Source: Oscillospiraceae bacterium (lineage in GTDB: Bacteria; Bacillota; Clostridia; Oscillospirales; CAG-272). Taken from it: a stretch of 36,137 bases of DNA. Below are positions 7,495 to 15,587 of this stretch, one piece after another. The stretch lies in contig SVSN01000024.1 of assembly GCA_015064285.1 (NCBI GenBank), positions 1-36,137 on the forward strand. The letters are read 5' to 3'. Both the position numbers and the translations under genes were made by a program. Below the pieces are notes generated by a model. That model did not search any database and was not told where the DNA came from. It saw nothing but the letters and a program-made list of their open reading frames with translations. Every line of letters begins with the position of its first letter. The first letter of the stretch is position 1.

Positions 7495-8682
7495 ATGAAA
7501 AAGATCCTTTCTGCAGCTCTGGCTGTTCTGATGATCGTGACCTGCGCGGCTGTCTTTACCGGATGCGGCGCAAAGGCAAGCCCTGACAAAATTTCCATCG
7601 GCGGTATCGGTCCTCTGACCGGCGACGCTGCCATTTACGGTACTGCCGTTAAATACGGTGCAGAAATCGCCGTAGAAGAGATCAACGCCCTGGGCGGCAT
7701 CCAGCTGGAACTGAACTTCCAGGATGACGTGCATGACGCTGAAAAAGCTGTGAACGCGTACAACAACCTGAAGGACTGGGGTATGCAGATCCTGATGGGT
7801 ACCGTTACCACCGCTCCCTGTATTGCTGTTTCCAGTGAAGCCGATGCAGACAACATCTTTACCCTGACCCCCTCCGCTTCTTCCACCGACGTTCTGGGTG
7901 GTTTCCCGGATGCTTCCGGCGAAGTGACCATTCCGAGAAAAGACAACATCTTCCAGCTGTGCTTCACCGACCCTAACCAGGGTCTGGCATCTGCTCAGTA
8001 CATCAACGACCAGAAGCTGGGCAGCAAGATCGCTGTCATCTACAACAGCTCCGATGTATACTCCACCGGTATTTATGAAAAGTTCGCTGCCAAGGCAAAG
8101 GAACTGGGCATGAACGTGGTAAGCGTAACCAGCTTCACCAACGACACTGCCAACGACTTCAACGTACAGCTGACCGAAGCCAAGAACGCAGGCGCTGACC
8201 TGATCTTCCTGCCTATCTACTATACTCCCGCATCCCTGATCCTGTCCCAGGCAAACTCCATGGGTTATGCCCCCAAGTTCTTCGGTGTGGACGGTATGGA
8301 CGGTATTCTGACAGTAGAAGGTTTTGACACTTCCCTGGCAGAAGGCGTTATGCTGCTGACCCCCTTCGTTGCCGATGCCCAGGATGAACGTACTGTAAAG
8401 TTCGTTTCTACCTATAAGGAAAAGTATGGTGATGTGCCCAACCAGTTCGCAGCTGACGCTTACGACTGTGTGTATGCAATCTATGAAGCCTGCCAGATCG
8501 CCGGAATCGACGGTGCTACTTCCGCCGCTGACGCCTGTGCCAAGCTGACTGCCATCTTTACCGACGGCACCTTCGCAGTGGACGGTCTGACCGGTGAAGG
8601 CATGCAGTGGTCTGCCACCGGTGAAGTTTCCAAGGCTCCCAAGGGTATGGTTATCAAAGACGGCGTATACGTTGGTATGTAA
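7495..8682 (+). CDS. livJ: Branched-chain amino-acid-type ABC transporter substrate-binding lipoprotein
   Basis: A 395-residue periplasmic-binding-protein type 1 receptor (Leu/Ile/Val-binding family). The N-terminus is a lipoprotein signal: MKKILSA, a hydrophobic stretch and the lipobox FTGC with the lipidated Cys at about residue 23. The mature protein opens with KISIGGIGPLTGDAA, typical of the family, and continues with the two-lobe fold to KGMVIKDGVYVGM. The ATG at 7495 is preferred over a GTG three codons earlier because it has GTAGGTGAT at proper spacing and starts the signal peptide. It is the first gene of the operon and is separated from livH by a hairpin. Ligand could be a branched-chain amino acid, another amino acid, or a related acid or amide; this is not decided by sequence. 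Confidence 0.92.
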   Translation: MKKILSAALAVLMIVTCAAVFTGCGAKASPDKISIGGIGPLTGDAAIYGTAVKYGAEIAVEEINALGGIQLELNFQDDVHDAEKAVNAYNNLKDWGMQILMGTVTTAPCIAVSSEADADNIFTLTPSASSTDVLGGFPDASGEVTIPRKDNIFQLCFTDPNQGLASAQYINDQKLGSKIAVIYNSSDVYSTGIYEKFAAKAKELGMNVVSVTSFTNDTANDFNVQLTEAKNAGADLIFLPIYYTPASLILSQANSMGYAPKFFGVDGMDGILTVEGFDTSLAEGVMLLTPFVADAQDERTVKFVSTYKEKYGDVPNQFAADAYDCVYAIYEACQIAGIDGATSAADACAKLTAIFTDGTFAVDGLTGEGMQWSATGEVSKAPKGMVIKDGVYVGM

Positions 8683-8701
8683 TCCGTAAAGAACAAACCG
8701 C

Positions 8702-8729
8702 AAAGGAGGGTCGCTAAAAGCCCTCCTTT
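8702..8729 (+). terminator. Intercistronic hairpin between livJ and livH
   Basis: AAAGGAGGG (8702-8710) and CCCTCCTTT (8721-8729) form a perfect 9-bp stem with a 10-base loop and only a weak T-run. In many ABC operons such a hairpin lets the binding protein be made in excess over the permeases, by partial termination or by protecting the upstream mRNA. Which applies here is inferred. Confidence 0.65.
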
Positions 8730-8761
8730 CCTTGTGTTGAAGAAAAATTCGGGAGGTTTCC

Positions 8762-9643
8762 GTGACATTTCTCAATTATCTCATCAATGGCATCAGTCTG
8801 GGCAGTGTGTACGCCATCATTGCTCTGGGATATACCATGGTATACGGGATTGCAAAAATGCTGAACTTTGCCCATGGGGACGTTATCATGATCGGCGCAT
8901 ACATCTCCTTTGTGGTCACATCCAAGCTGGGTCTGCCCGGTATTGTGTCCGTACTGGCTGCCATGGTGGTCTGCACGGCTCTGGGGATTGTGATCGAGCG
9001 GCTGGCGTATAAGCCTCTGCGTTCCGCTCCGTCTCTGGCGGTGCTGATCACAGCTATCGGTGTCAGCTATTTTCTGCAGAATACCGCTCTGCTGATCTGG
9101 GGCAGCGCACCCAAGTATTTCACTTCCGTGATCAAGTTTGAATCCATCAAGCTCTTTGACGGACAGCTTGTCATCACATCCGAAGCCATTGTGACCATCG
9201 CCGCCTGTATCATTATTATGATCGCTCTGACGCTGTTTACCGGCAAGAGCAAAATGGGGAAAGCCATGCGTGCCGTATCGGAAGATAAAGGGGCTGCGCA
9301 GCTTATGGGTATCAATGTGAATACCACCATCTCCATGACCTTTGCCATCGGCAGTGCCCTGGCTGCCATTGCCGGGATTCTGCTTTGTTCCGCTTACCCG
9401 ACCCTGATGCCCACCACCGGCTCCATGCCCGGTATCAAAGCCTTTACGGCTGCCGTATTCGGTGGGATCGGTTCCATCCCCGGCGCCATGATCGGCGGAC
9501 TTCTGATGGGTATCATCGAGATCTTTGCCAGCGCCTATATGTCTACCCAGCTTGCCAATGCTGTGGTGTTCAGCGTACTGATCATCGTGCTGCTGGTGAA
9601 GCCTACCGGGCTGCTGGGAAAGAAAATCAGCGAAAAAGTATAA
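8762..9643 (+). CDS. livH: Branched-chain amino-acid-type ABC permease LivH
   Basis: A 293-residue inner-membrane permease with about eight hydrophobic segments, full length for LivH. Family signatures are GSVYAIIALGYTMVYGI near the N-terminus, NFAHGDVIMIGAY, and GGIGSIPGAMIGGLLMG near residue 240. Translation starts at GTG (8762), 79 bp after livJ, behind a GGGAGG ribosome site. It forms the channel together with LivM. The gene follows the intercistronic hairpin, so its level is probably lower than that of the binding protein. Confidence 0.95.
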   Translation: MTFLNYLINGISLGSVYAIIALGYTMVYGIAKMLNFAHGDVIMIGAYISFVVTSKLGLPGIVSVLAAMVVCTALGIVIERLAYKPLRSAPSLAVLITAIGVSYFLQNTALLIWGSAPKYFTSVIKFESIKLFDGQLVITSEAIVTIAACIIIMIALTLFTGKSKMGKAMRAVSEDKGAAQLMGINVNTTISMTFAIGSALAAIAGILLCSAYPTLMPTTGSMPGIKAFTAAVFGGIGSIPGAMIGGLLMGIIEIFASAYMSTQLANAVVFSVLIIVLLVKPTGLLGKKISEKV

Positions 9644-9662
9644 ACGAAGGAGGATGTGAAAG

Positions 9663-10766
9663 ATGCAGAAACTGCTTAAGAAAATTTCCCCGCAGACCAG
9701 AAGTGATTTCATCACCTATGGCATCGTCATTGCCGCCTTCGTGATCATTCAGCTCCTGGGAGCAGCGGGACTGCTTACCAGCTCCTTCTCGGGACTGCTG
9801 GTGCCGATCTGCGCCTATGTGGTGATGGCTGTTTCCCTGAACCTGACCGTTGGGATCCTGGGGGAACTGAGCCTGGGTCATGCCGGATTCATGAGCATCG
9901 GTGCATTCTCCGGTGTAGTGGCCGCCGCTACCATGGAAGCGACTGTGGCAAGCCCGCTGCTGCGGATGATTTTTGCCATGATCATAGGCGGCGTTATTGC
10001 CGGGGGTGCCGGTTTTGTGATCGGGATTCCCGTTCTCCGGCTCCGCGGGGACTATCTGGCCATTGTTACCCTGGCATTCGGAGAAATCATCAAGAATATC
10101 ATCAACTGCATTTATATAGGGTATGATGCAGCCGGTCTGCATTTTGCCATGGCCGGTCTGGGAGACGTGCAGAGTGCGGAAGCCCTGGGACTGCAGGGAG
10201 GGAAAGTCATCATCAACGGGCCCGTTGGGGCGGTAGGTGTGCAGAAGCTCTCCACTTTCCCCATCGGTTTCGCTCTGGTGATGCTGACCCTGATCGTGGT
10301 GCTCAATATCAAGCGCAGCCGGACAGGCCGTGCGATCATGGCCGTTCGTGATAACCGGATCGCTGCCGAATCGGTAGGGATCAGCATTACCCGGTATAAA
10401 ATGACCGCGTTCATTATCTCCGCCGCACTGGCCGGTATGGCAGGGGTGCTGTTCGCCATGAACTATACTTCTCTGATCGCCGGTAAATTCAATATCGATA
10501 CATCTATTCTGGTACTGGTATTTGTGGTGCTGGGCGGCATGGGCAACATCCGCGGCTCCATTATTGCCACCGTAATCCTGTATATGTTGCCGGAAATGCT
10601 GCGTGGGTTCGACAACCTCCGTATGCTGATTTACGCCATCGTTCTGATTATCGTAATGCTGTTTACCAACAGTGACGGGGCAAAGCAGTTCCGGGAAAAG
10701 ATGAAAATGAAACTGGAAGCCAAGAAAAAGACAAAAGAAACCGGAAAGGGAGGGGAAGCCGCATGA
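9663..10766 (+). CDS. livM: Branched-chain amino-acid-type ABC permease LivM
   Basis: A 367-residue membrane permease, the second channel subunit. Typical LivM motifs are AVSLNLTVGILGELSLGHAGFM, RLRGDYLAIVTLAFGEI and VVLGGMGNIRGSIIAT. It has around ten hydrophobic segments and a lysine-rich cytoplasmic C-terminus (about residues 345-367). AAGGAGG lies just before the ATG. Its last four bases overlap the livG start (ATGA arrangement), a sign of translational coupling. Confidence 0.95.
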   Translation: MQKLLKKISPQTRSDFITYGIVIAAFVIIQLLGAAGLLTSSFSGLLVPICAYVVMAVSLNLTVGILGELSLGHAGFMSIGAFSGVVAAATMEATVASPLLRMIFAMIIGGVIAGGAGFVIGIPVLRLRGDYLAIVTLAFGEIIKNIINCIYIGYDAAGLHFAMAGLGDVQSAEALGLQGGKVIINGPVGAVGVQKLSTFPIGFALVMLTLIVVLNIKRSRTGRAIMAVRDNRIAAESVGISITRYKMTAFIISAALAGMAGVLFAMNYTSLIAGKFNIDTSILVLVFVVLGGMGNIRGSIIATVILYMLPEMLRGFDNLRMLIYAIVLIIVMLFTNSDGAKQFREKMKMKLEAKKKTKETGKGGEAA

Positions 10767-11596
10767 GTGAACTCGTATCGCTGCCGCCGAAGGCCAGACT
10801 GCTGGAGAGAGACATCGGCAAAATTCCCGTTCTGGAAACCCATCACCTGGGGATCGAATTCGGCGGTCTGAAAGCCGTGGAAGAATTTGAACTGATCATG
10901 GGCCGTACGGAGATCGACGGTCTGATCGGTCCCAACGGTGCGGGAAAAACTACCGTGTTCAATCTGCTGACCAAAGTATATCAGCCGACCCACGGTACCA
11001 TTCTGCTCAACGGGAAGGATACCACGGGCATGGATACCGCCGACATCAACCGGGCAGGGATTGCCAGAACCTTCCAGAATATCCGTCTGTTCGGCAACCA
11101 GAGCGTGGAAGACAATGTGAAGATCGGTCTCCATAATCAGATGAGATCCGGTCTGTTCAGTGATATATTCCGCCTGCCCAGCTTCTGGAAGGAAGAAAAA
11201 AAGGCCCACGAAACGGCCATGGAGCTGCTGTCCATCTTTGATATGCAGCATCTGGCAGATCATGAAGCCGGTTCGCTGCCCTACGGTGCCCAGAGAAGAC
11301 TGGAGATCGTTCGGGCACTGGCCACCTCCCCCAGTCTGCTGCTGCTGGACGAACCCGCCGCCGGTATGAACCCTTCCGAAACGGCGGAACTGATGGAAAA
11401 TATCCGCAAAATCCGGGATACATTCCAGATCGCCATCCTGCTGATCGAACATGACATGAACCTGGTTATGGGGATCTGCGAAGGAATCGTGGTGCTGAAC
11501 TACGGAAAGATCATTGCCAAAGGTACCCCTGCGGAAATCCAGGCCAATCCGGTGGTCATCGAAGCCTACCTGGGGAAGAAAAAGGAGGGCGAATAA
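10763..11596 (+). CDS. livG: Branched-chain amino-acid-type ABC ATPase LivG
   Basis: A 277-residue ABC ATPase. Walker A is GPNGAGKTT (about residues 55-63), the signature is the LivG-specific LPYGAQRRLEI in place of LSGGQ, Walker B is LLLLDEPAAGMNP, and the switch His is in LLIEHDM. About 22 extra residues precede the usual LivG start (VLETHHLGIEFGG). They may be real or the true start may be internal, but the ATGA overlap with livM supports the given start. Confidence 0.95.
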   Translation: MSELVSLPPKARLLERDIGKIPVLETHHLGIEFGGLKAVEEFELIMGRTEIDGLIGPNGAGKTTVFNLLTKVYQPTHGTILLNGKDTTGMDTADINRAGIARTFQNIRLFGNQSVEDNVKIGLHNQMRSGLFSDIFRLPSFWKEEKKAHETAMELLSIFDMQHLADHEAGSLPYGAQRRLEIVRALATSPSLLLLDEPAAGMNPSETAELMENIRKIRDTFQIAILLIEHDMNLVMGICEGIVVLNYGKIIAKGTPAEIQANPVVIEAYLGKKKEGE

Positions 11597-12306
11597 TGGG
11601 AACGATCCTGCAAGTTGATAATATAAATGTGTATTACGGTGCCATCCACGCCATCCATAATGTTTCTTTCCATGTGGACGAAGGGGAAGTGGTAACCCTG
11701 ATCGGTGCCAACGGTGCCGGGAAGAGCACGATCCTGAAGACGGTTTCCGGCCTCCTGCGCAGCAAAACCGGGGACATCCTTTTCCGGGAGCAGAGCATCG
11801 CACAGACCCAGCCGCATAAAATCGTGGAAGCAGGTCTGGCTCATGTACCGGAAGGACGCCGGATTTTCCAGCAGATGACCGTGGAAGAAAACCTGGAAAT
11901 GGGTGCATATACCCAGCCTGCCGCCGGAATCCCGAAAGATCTGGAGATGGTGTTCGAACAGTTTCCCAGACTGAAAGAACGCCGCCGTCAGGTAGCGGGA
12001 ACCCTGTCCGGCGGGGAACAGCAGATGCTGGCCATGGGCAGAGCGCTGATGAGCCACCCGAAGCTGCTGCTGCTGGATGAACCTTCCATGGGTCTGGCGC
12101 CGATTCTGATCGAGCAGATTTTTGAGATCATCCGCTCCCTCCACCAGGCCGGCACGACCATTCTGCTGGTGGAACAGAACGCACAGATGGCCCTCTCCGT
12201 GGCGGATCGTGCGTATGTACTGGAAACCGGAGAAATCACCCTGTCCGGCACCGGGGAAGAGCTGATCCATTCCGACGAGATCCGCAAAGCCTACCTGGGC
12301 GGCTGA
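11596..12306 (+). CDS. livF: Branched-chain amino-acid-type ABC ATPase LivF
   Basis: A 236-residue ABC ATPase, standard LivF length. Walker A GANGAGKST, signature LSGGEQQMLAMGRAL, Walker B LLLLDEPSMGLAP, switch His region replaced by LVEQNAQ as usual in LivF. Its ATG shares one base with the livG stop (TAATG), and GGAGGGCG gives the ribosome site. Together with livG it powers the importer. A strong terminator follows. Confidence 0.95.
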   Translation: MGTILQVDNINVYYGAIHAIHNVSFHVDEGEVVTLIGANGAGKSTILKTVSGLLRSKTGDILFREQSIAQTQPHKIVEAGLAHVPEGRRIFQQMTVEENLEMGAYTQPAAGIPKDLEMVFEQFPRLKERRRQVAGTLSGGEQQMLAMGRALMSHPKLLLLDEPSMGLAPILIEQIFEIIRSLHQAGTTILLVEQNAQMALSVADRAYVLETGEITLSGTGEELIHSDEIRKAYLGG

Positions 12307-12314
12307 TCCAAACA

Positions 12315-12358
12315 GAAAAAGAGCTGTCAGATTCCCCTGAGAATCCGGCAGCTTTTTT
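12315..12358 (+). terminator. Intrinsic terminator after the liv operon
   Basis: Hairpin with arms AGCTGTC...GATTC and GAATC...GGCAGCT around a CCCTGA loop, followed by TTTTTT, starting 9 bases after the livF stop. Confidence 0.85.
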
Positions 12359-12368
12359 GCATGGGTGA

Positions 12369-12397
12369 TTGACTTTCCCGAAAGACTGTGCTACACT
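12369..12397 (+). promoter_or_regulatory. Sigma-A promoter for the fucosidase-like gene
   Basis: TTGACT (12369-12374), 17 bp, TACACT (12392-12397), placed between the liv terminator and the GGGAGG ribosome site of the next gene. Confidence 0.75.
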
Positions 12398-12421
12398 GAA
12401 GAAAAGAAGGGAGGCTTTCGT

Positions 12422-13609
12422 ATGATTACAATGCCGAAACGTTTCGGAATGTTCATTCACTGGGGGCCCTACGCAATTCCCGCCTGGCATGAACAGATCC
12501 GCATGCGACAGGGGATCGGACGGGCGGAATATGCAGCGATGGCAGCAGACTTTGCACCGGAGAAATATGATCCGGAAGCATGGGTGAAACTGGCAAAGGA
12601 AGCCGGCATGGAGTATATCTGTTTTACCGCCAAGCATCATGACGGATTCTGCATGTGGAATACCGCCGAAACCGATTTCAATATCATGAAAACCGGCGGC
12701 AGGGATGTGCTGGCAGAACTGGCGGAAGCCTGCCGGAAGCATGACATGGCGCTGTCACTGTATTATTCCATCCCCGACTGGAACCACCCCTGCGGCTATA
12801 ACGAACTCTCCACCCATCAGTGTATGCCTGAACCCGGAGATACACCGGACAGCGAGGCGTACCGTGCGTATGTGCGGGCACAGGTAAAAGAACTGCTCAC
12901 CGGATACGGGCCGATATACACCTGGTTCTGGGATATTCCTCCGAAGATCGACGATCCTTCCATGAACGACTATGTCCGCTCCCTGCAGCCGGGAATCCTG
13001 ATCAATGACCGCGGCTGGTCGGAAGGAGATTTTTCCACACCGGAGCGCAGCGTGCCTGATGGAGATACGTTCCCTCGGTACACGGAAGCCTGTCAGTCGG
13101 TGGGGCAGTACAGCTGGGGGTACCGGGAAGCAGAAGAATATTTCACACCGGCGTTTCTGGCCCGGAGCATAGATAAAATTTTCCTCATGGGCGGCAGTTA
13201 TCTGCTGAACGTGGGCCCGGACAGAGATGGTGTGATCCCGGAACCGGCGGCTGAGATTGTCCGGACAGTGGGCAGGTGGTATCTGTCTGTGCGGGAAGCC
13301 TTTGCCTGCGGTGCGGAGCCGGAATCGGAATGGAAATGCAGCGCCGTCTGGGCAGCCAGAGCAGGAGAAAGACTGTATCTGCACACAAAAGCGCCGCTGA
13401 TCAGCACCGGACTGTCACTGGCACCGCTGGACACAATGCCGGAATCGGCTGTGCTGCTGAACACGGGCGAACCGGTGGAATGTGTGCTGGAAACCTATCC
13501 GGAAGACTATACCGGCACATTCGGCGTAAACCGGCCTCCCGTACTGCGGCTGAGAAACCTGCCGGCGGCGGATAACGGCATGCCGCTTGTGATCCGGCTG
13601 TTATACTGA
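12422..13609 (+). CDS. GH29 alpha-L-fucosidase-like protein
   Basis: A 395-residue GH29-type enzyme that would release alpha-L-fucose or a related sugar. Family motifs are RFGMFIHWGPYA at the N-terminus, EYICFTAKHHDGFCMWNT, SLYYSIPDW, and FLMGGSYLLNVGPDRDGVIP. The usual WFD nucleophile motif appears as TWFWDI, making D171 the best candidate nucleophile. There is no signal peptide, so it is probably intracellular. The start at 12422 is set by GGGAGGCTTTCGT; an open frame upstream covers the promoter and is not expected to be translated. The protein is shorter than classic fucosidases (about 450 or more residues), and its exact sugar specificity is open. Confidence 0.85.
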   Translation: MITMPKRFGMFIHWGPYAIPAWHEQIRMRQGIGRAEYAAMAADFAPEKYDPEAWVKLAKEAGMEYICFTAKHHDGFCMWNTAETDFNIMKTGGRDVLAELAEACRKHDMALSLYYSIPDWNHPCGYNELSTHQCMPEPGDTPDSEAYRAYVRAQVKELLTGYGPIYTWFWDIPPKIDDPSMNDYVRSLQPGILINDRGWSEGDFSTPERSVPDGDTFPRYTEACQSVGQYSWGYREAEEYFTPAFLARSIDKIFLMGGSYLLNVGPDRDGVIPEPAAEIVRTVGRWYLSVREAFACGAEPESEWKCSAVWAARAGERLYLHTKAPLISTGLSLAPLDTMPESAVLLNTGEPVECVLETYPEDYTGTFGVNRPPVLRLRNLPAADNGMPLVIRLLY

Positions 13610-13617
13610 ATAAAAAA

Positions 13618-13730
13618 ACTGCGGACCCCATATACCAAGCTGGTAGCCGGACTTGAACCGGCGACCTGTTGATTACGAATCAACTGCTCTACCAACTGAG
13701 CCATACCAGCGTGAACGGGGGTCCACAGCT
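13618..13730 (-). terminator. Leader-trailer stem around tRNA-Thr that doubles as its terminator
   Basis: On the - strand, CTGTGGACCCC just upstream of the tRNA (about 13728-13718) is complementary over 11 bp (one G-T pair) to GGGGTCCGCAG just downstream (about 13629-13619), followed by seven T. The primary transcript would fold with the tRNA as the loop of a long stalk, and the stalk plus T-tract looks like an intrinsic terminator. On the + strand the same repeat may serve the fucosidase gene. Confidence 0.6.
13638..13710 (-). tRNA. tRNA-Thr (CGT anticodon)
   Basis: A 73-nt cloverleaf on the - strand. Acceptor arms GCTGGTA and TACCAGC pair fully, the D-loop has AGTTGGTAGAG, the anticodon stem GTTGA/TCAAC holds the loop TTCGTAA with anticodon CGT, and the T-arm has GGTTCAAGTCC. 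Discriminator base is T and CCA is not encoded. It reads ACG threonine codons. Confidence 0.95.
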
Positions 13731-13735
13731 TTTTT

Positions 13736-13764
13736 ATTATACTATATTTCCTGCGGATTGTCAA
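13736..13764 (-). promoter_or_regulatory. Perfect-consensus promoter of tRNA-Thr
   Basis: On the - strand TTGACA (13764-13759), 17 bp, TATAAT (13741-13736). Both hexamers match consensus exactly, as expected for a stable-RNA gene. Confidence 0.9.
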
Positions 13765-13932
13765 GAGTCAGGTACAAAAATATTCCGACAGAATTTACAG
13801 GTATCGGAAAAATACGAAACCATACCGAAAACCGACGGAATATTGTAGATTTATTCATATTCCCGCAGTATAATAATACTGAGAAAAACTGCCCATGAGA
13901 CAAAAACGCCTTCCGGCGGAAACGAGGTCACG

Positions 13933-14433
13933 ATGGAACGGATCATCAAACGTGTCAGCAAGGAAAATTATTATCTGGATATCGCCCAGACCGTGTCGGA
14001 ACGGAGTACCTGTCTCCGGAAACGGTACGGTGCCATTATTGTGAAGAATGACAGTATTATTTCTACAGGCTATAACGGAGCCCCCCGCGGCCGGGCCAAC
14101 TGCAATGAGATCGGTTCCTGTATGCGGGAGAAACTGCAGATTCCCCGTGGGGAACGGTATGAACTGTGCCGCAGCGTCCATTCGGAAGCCAACGCCATTA
14201 TTGCGGCTTCCCGGGAGAATATGCTGGATGCTACGCTGTATATGTGCTGTACAGATCCGGACGACGGACATGTGGTGGCGGGAACCAACTCCTGCATGAT
14301 GTGCAAGCGGATGATCATCAATGCGGGGATCAAAACCGTTATCATCCGGGAGACCGCCGATACCTATACGGAAATTGATACCGCTTCCTGGATCGCGGAG
14401 GACGACAGTCTTTCCGGAACGATGGGCTATTGA
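13933..14433 (+). CDS. Deoxycytidylate (dCMP) deaminase family protein
   Basis: A 166-residue zinc-dependent deaminase of the dCMP/cytidine deaminase (ComEB-like) family; the usual reaction is dCMP to dUMP for thymidylate synthesis. The zinc and catalytic motif HSE (H83, E85) and the cysteine pair SCMMC (C121, C124) are present, and TGYNGAPRG around residues 45-53 is the substrate-side motif of dCMP deaminases. Length is typical. The ribosome site GAGGT precedes the ATG. It appears to lead the cluster with the lipoprotein, phosphatase, RimI and TsaD, since gaps are only 4-20 bp or overlaps. A TATAAT-like element near 13870 may be the -10 site but no good -35 is seen. Confidence 0.9.
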   Translation: MERIIKRVSKENYYLDIAQTVSERSTCLRKRYGAIIVKNDSIISTGYNGAPRGRANCNEIGSCMREKLQIPRGERYELCRSVHSEANAIIAASRENMLDATLYMCCTDPDDGHVVAGTNSCMMCKRMIINAGIKTVIIRETADTYTEIDTASWIAEDDSLSGTMGY

Positions 14434-14452
14434 AACGAGAGAAGGTTATTCT

Positions 14453-15070
14453 ATGAAAAAGCAACTCTGCGCAGTGCTGGCCATGCTGATGCTGACCGGC
14501 TGCAGTGCCAGTCTGGTGAATCTGAAATATGAAAACGGACAGCTGATCAACAAGCGTCTGGGACTGGCGTACAATGCGGCACCGACCAATTATGAACCGG
14601 TTTCCATAGGGGAAGCGTATGGATATTACGGTGATATCGATATGACGCTGTACCAGATCAGCGGTCTGTCGCCGAAGCAGTGGCTGACCCAGGAATATGC
14701 CGGCAGTGCCACAACAATTTTTTACAGTGAGGATCAGACCCTGCCTTCCCTGCAGGAAATGGAGCCTGTGAAAATCCATGTCTGTACGGGGGATACCATC
14801 ACATATGGTCTGGCGACTGTGGACGATGGTGCTGTGGTAACGGAACTGGTGGAGCTTTACACCAACGGTGAAGCGGTGGAATGGCCTGTTCTGGATTCCC
14901 TGGAAACCTATGAACTGAAATTTGCGTCGGATACCTGGCCGCATCTGTACTATAATCTGACATATTACGAATACGAAGACGGCATTTACCTCTATGACCG
15001 GAACAGCAAGCGCTGTGTGGAAATCGGGGATATGCTGGAAAACTGGATAGAAAACAGCTGGGAAGGCTGA
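14453..15070 (+). CDS. Putative lipoprotein of unknown function
   Basis: A 205-residue protein not recognised beyond its export signal. MKKQLCAVLAMLMLTGC is a clear type II signal with lipobox LTGC (Cys at residue 17). The mature part is rich in Tyr, Glu and Thr, mixed alpha/beta in appearance, and carries a paired-Tyr segment (YYNLTYYEYEDG) near residue 165. It lies 19 bp after the deaminase gene and 4 bp before the phosphatase gene, so it is part of the same transcript. It should be anchored on the outer face of the membrane. Its only contextual link is to house-keeping genes, so no function is proposed. Confidence 0.75.
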   Translation: MKKQLCAVLAMLMLTGCSASLVNLKYENGQLINKRLGLAYNAAPTNYEPVSIGEAYGYYGDIDMTLYQISGLSPKQWLTQEYAGSATTIFYSEDQTLPSLQEMEPVKIHVCTGDTITYGLATVDDGAVVTELVELYTNGEAVEWPVLDSLETYELKFASDTWPHLYYNLTYYEYEDGIYLYDRNSKRCVEIGDMLENWIENSWEG

Positions 15071-15074
15071 GCAT

Positions 15075-15587
15075 ATGAACACTGTATTGGAACCGGAAAC
15101 GCTGCAGGCGAAAACGGAAGAAAAAAAAACGGGGAAGAAGATTCTCTTTGTGTGCACCGGTAATACCTGCCGCTCACCCATGGCTGCGGCGCTGTATAAC
15201 GCACAGTACGGAACAGACGGATCCCATGCGTTTTCAGCCGGACTGGCAGCGGACGGCAGCGGGATATCCCGGAACGCCGTGCTGGCGCTGCTGGGTGCGG
15301 GGATCCGTTCAGGCGAGGGGAACGACTACCTGTCCCATGTGTCCCATACGGTGACGGAGGAGGATCTGCAAAAAGCCGATCTGGTTGTGGGGATCACCGG
15401 CCGGCACGCGATGCAGCTGATGTTTGCCGCACCGGCTTTCGCTTCCCGGATCACGTCGCTGCCGGTGGATATCGGGGATCCCTACGGCGGGGATGAGCAG
15501 GTTTACGCAGACTGTCTGGCACAGATCGCAGAAGCACTGGCGCAGATGTTCGCTTCTTCCGAAAAGGAGGATGACCGTCATGCATGA
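15075..15587 (+). CDS. Low-molecular-weight protein-tyrosine/arginine phosphatase family
   Basis: A 170-residue LMW phosphatase. The P-loop is VCTGNTCRSPMA with nucleophile C27 and R33 (C-x5-R-S), and the late DIGDPYGG holds the general-acid Asp. In Firmicutes such proteins (YwlE-like) can be arginine phosphatases and often neighbour Sua5/YwlC of the threonylcarbamoyl-adenosine pathway; the Thr in the P-loop after the Cys (CTGNTCRS) is as in that group. About 23 extra charged residues (EEKKTGKK) precede the domain. The gene overlaps rimI by 8 bp. Substrate type is inferred. Confidence 0.88.
   Translation: MNTVLEPETLQAKTEEKKTGKKILFVCTGNTCRSPMAAALYNAQYGTDGSHAFSAGLAADGSGISRNAVLALLGAGIRSGEGNDYLSHVSHTVTEEDLQKADLVVGITGRHAMQLMFAAPAFASRITSLPVDIGDPYGGDEQVYADCLAQIAEALAQMFASSEKEDDRHA

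Noticed and set aside
7477..8775. 432-codon open frame on the - strand opposite livJ
   Set aside because: Antisense of a strongly biased gene; no ribosome site or motif.
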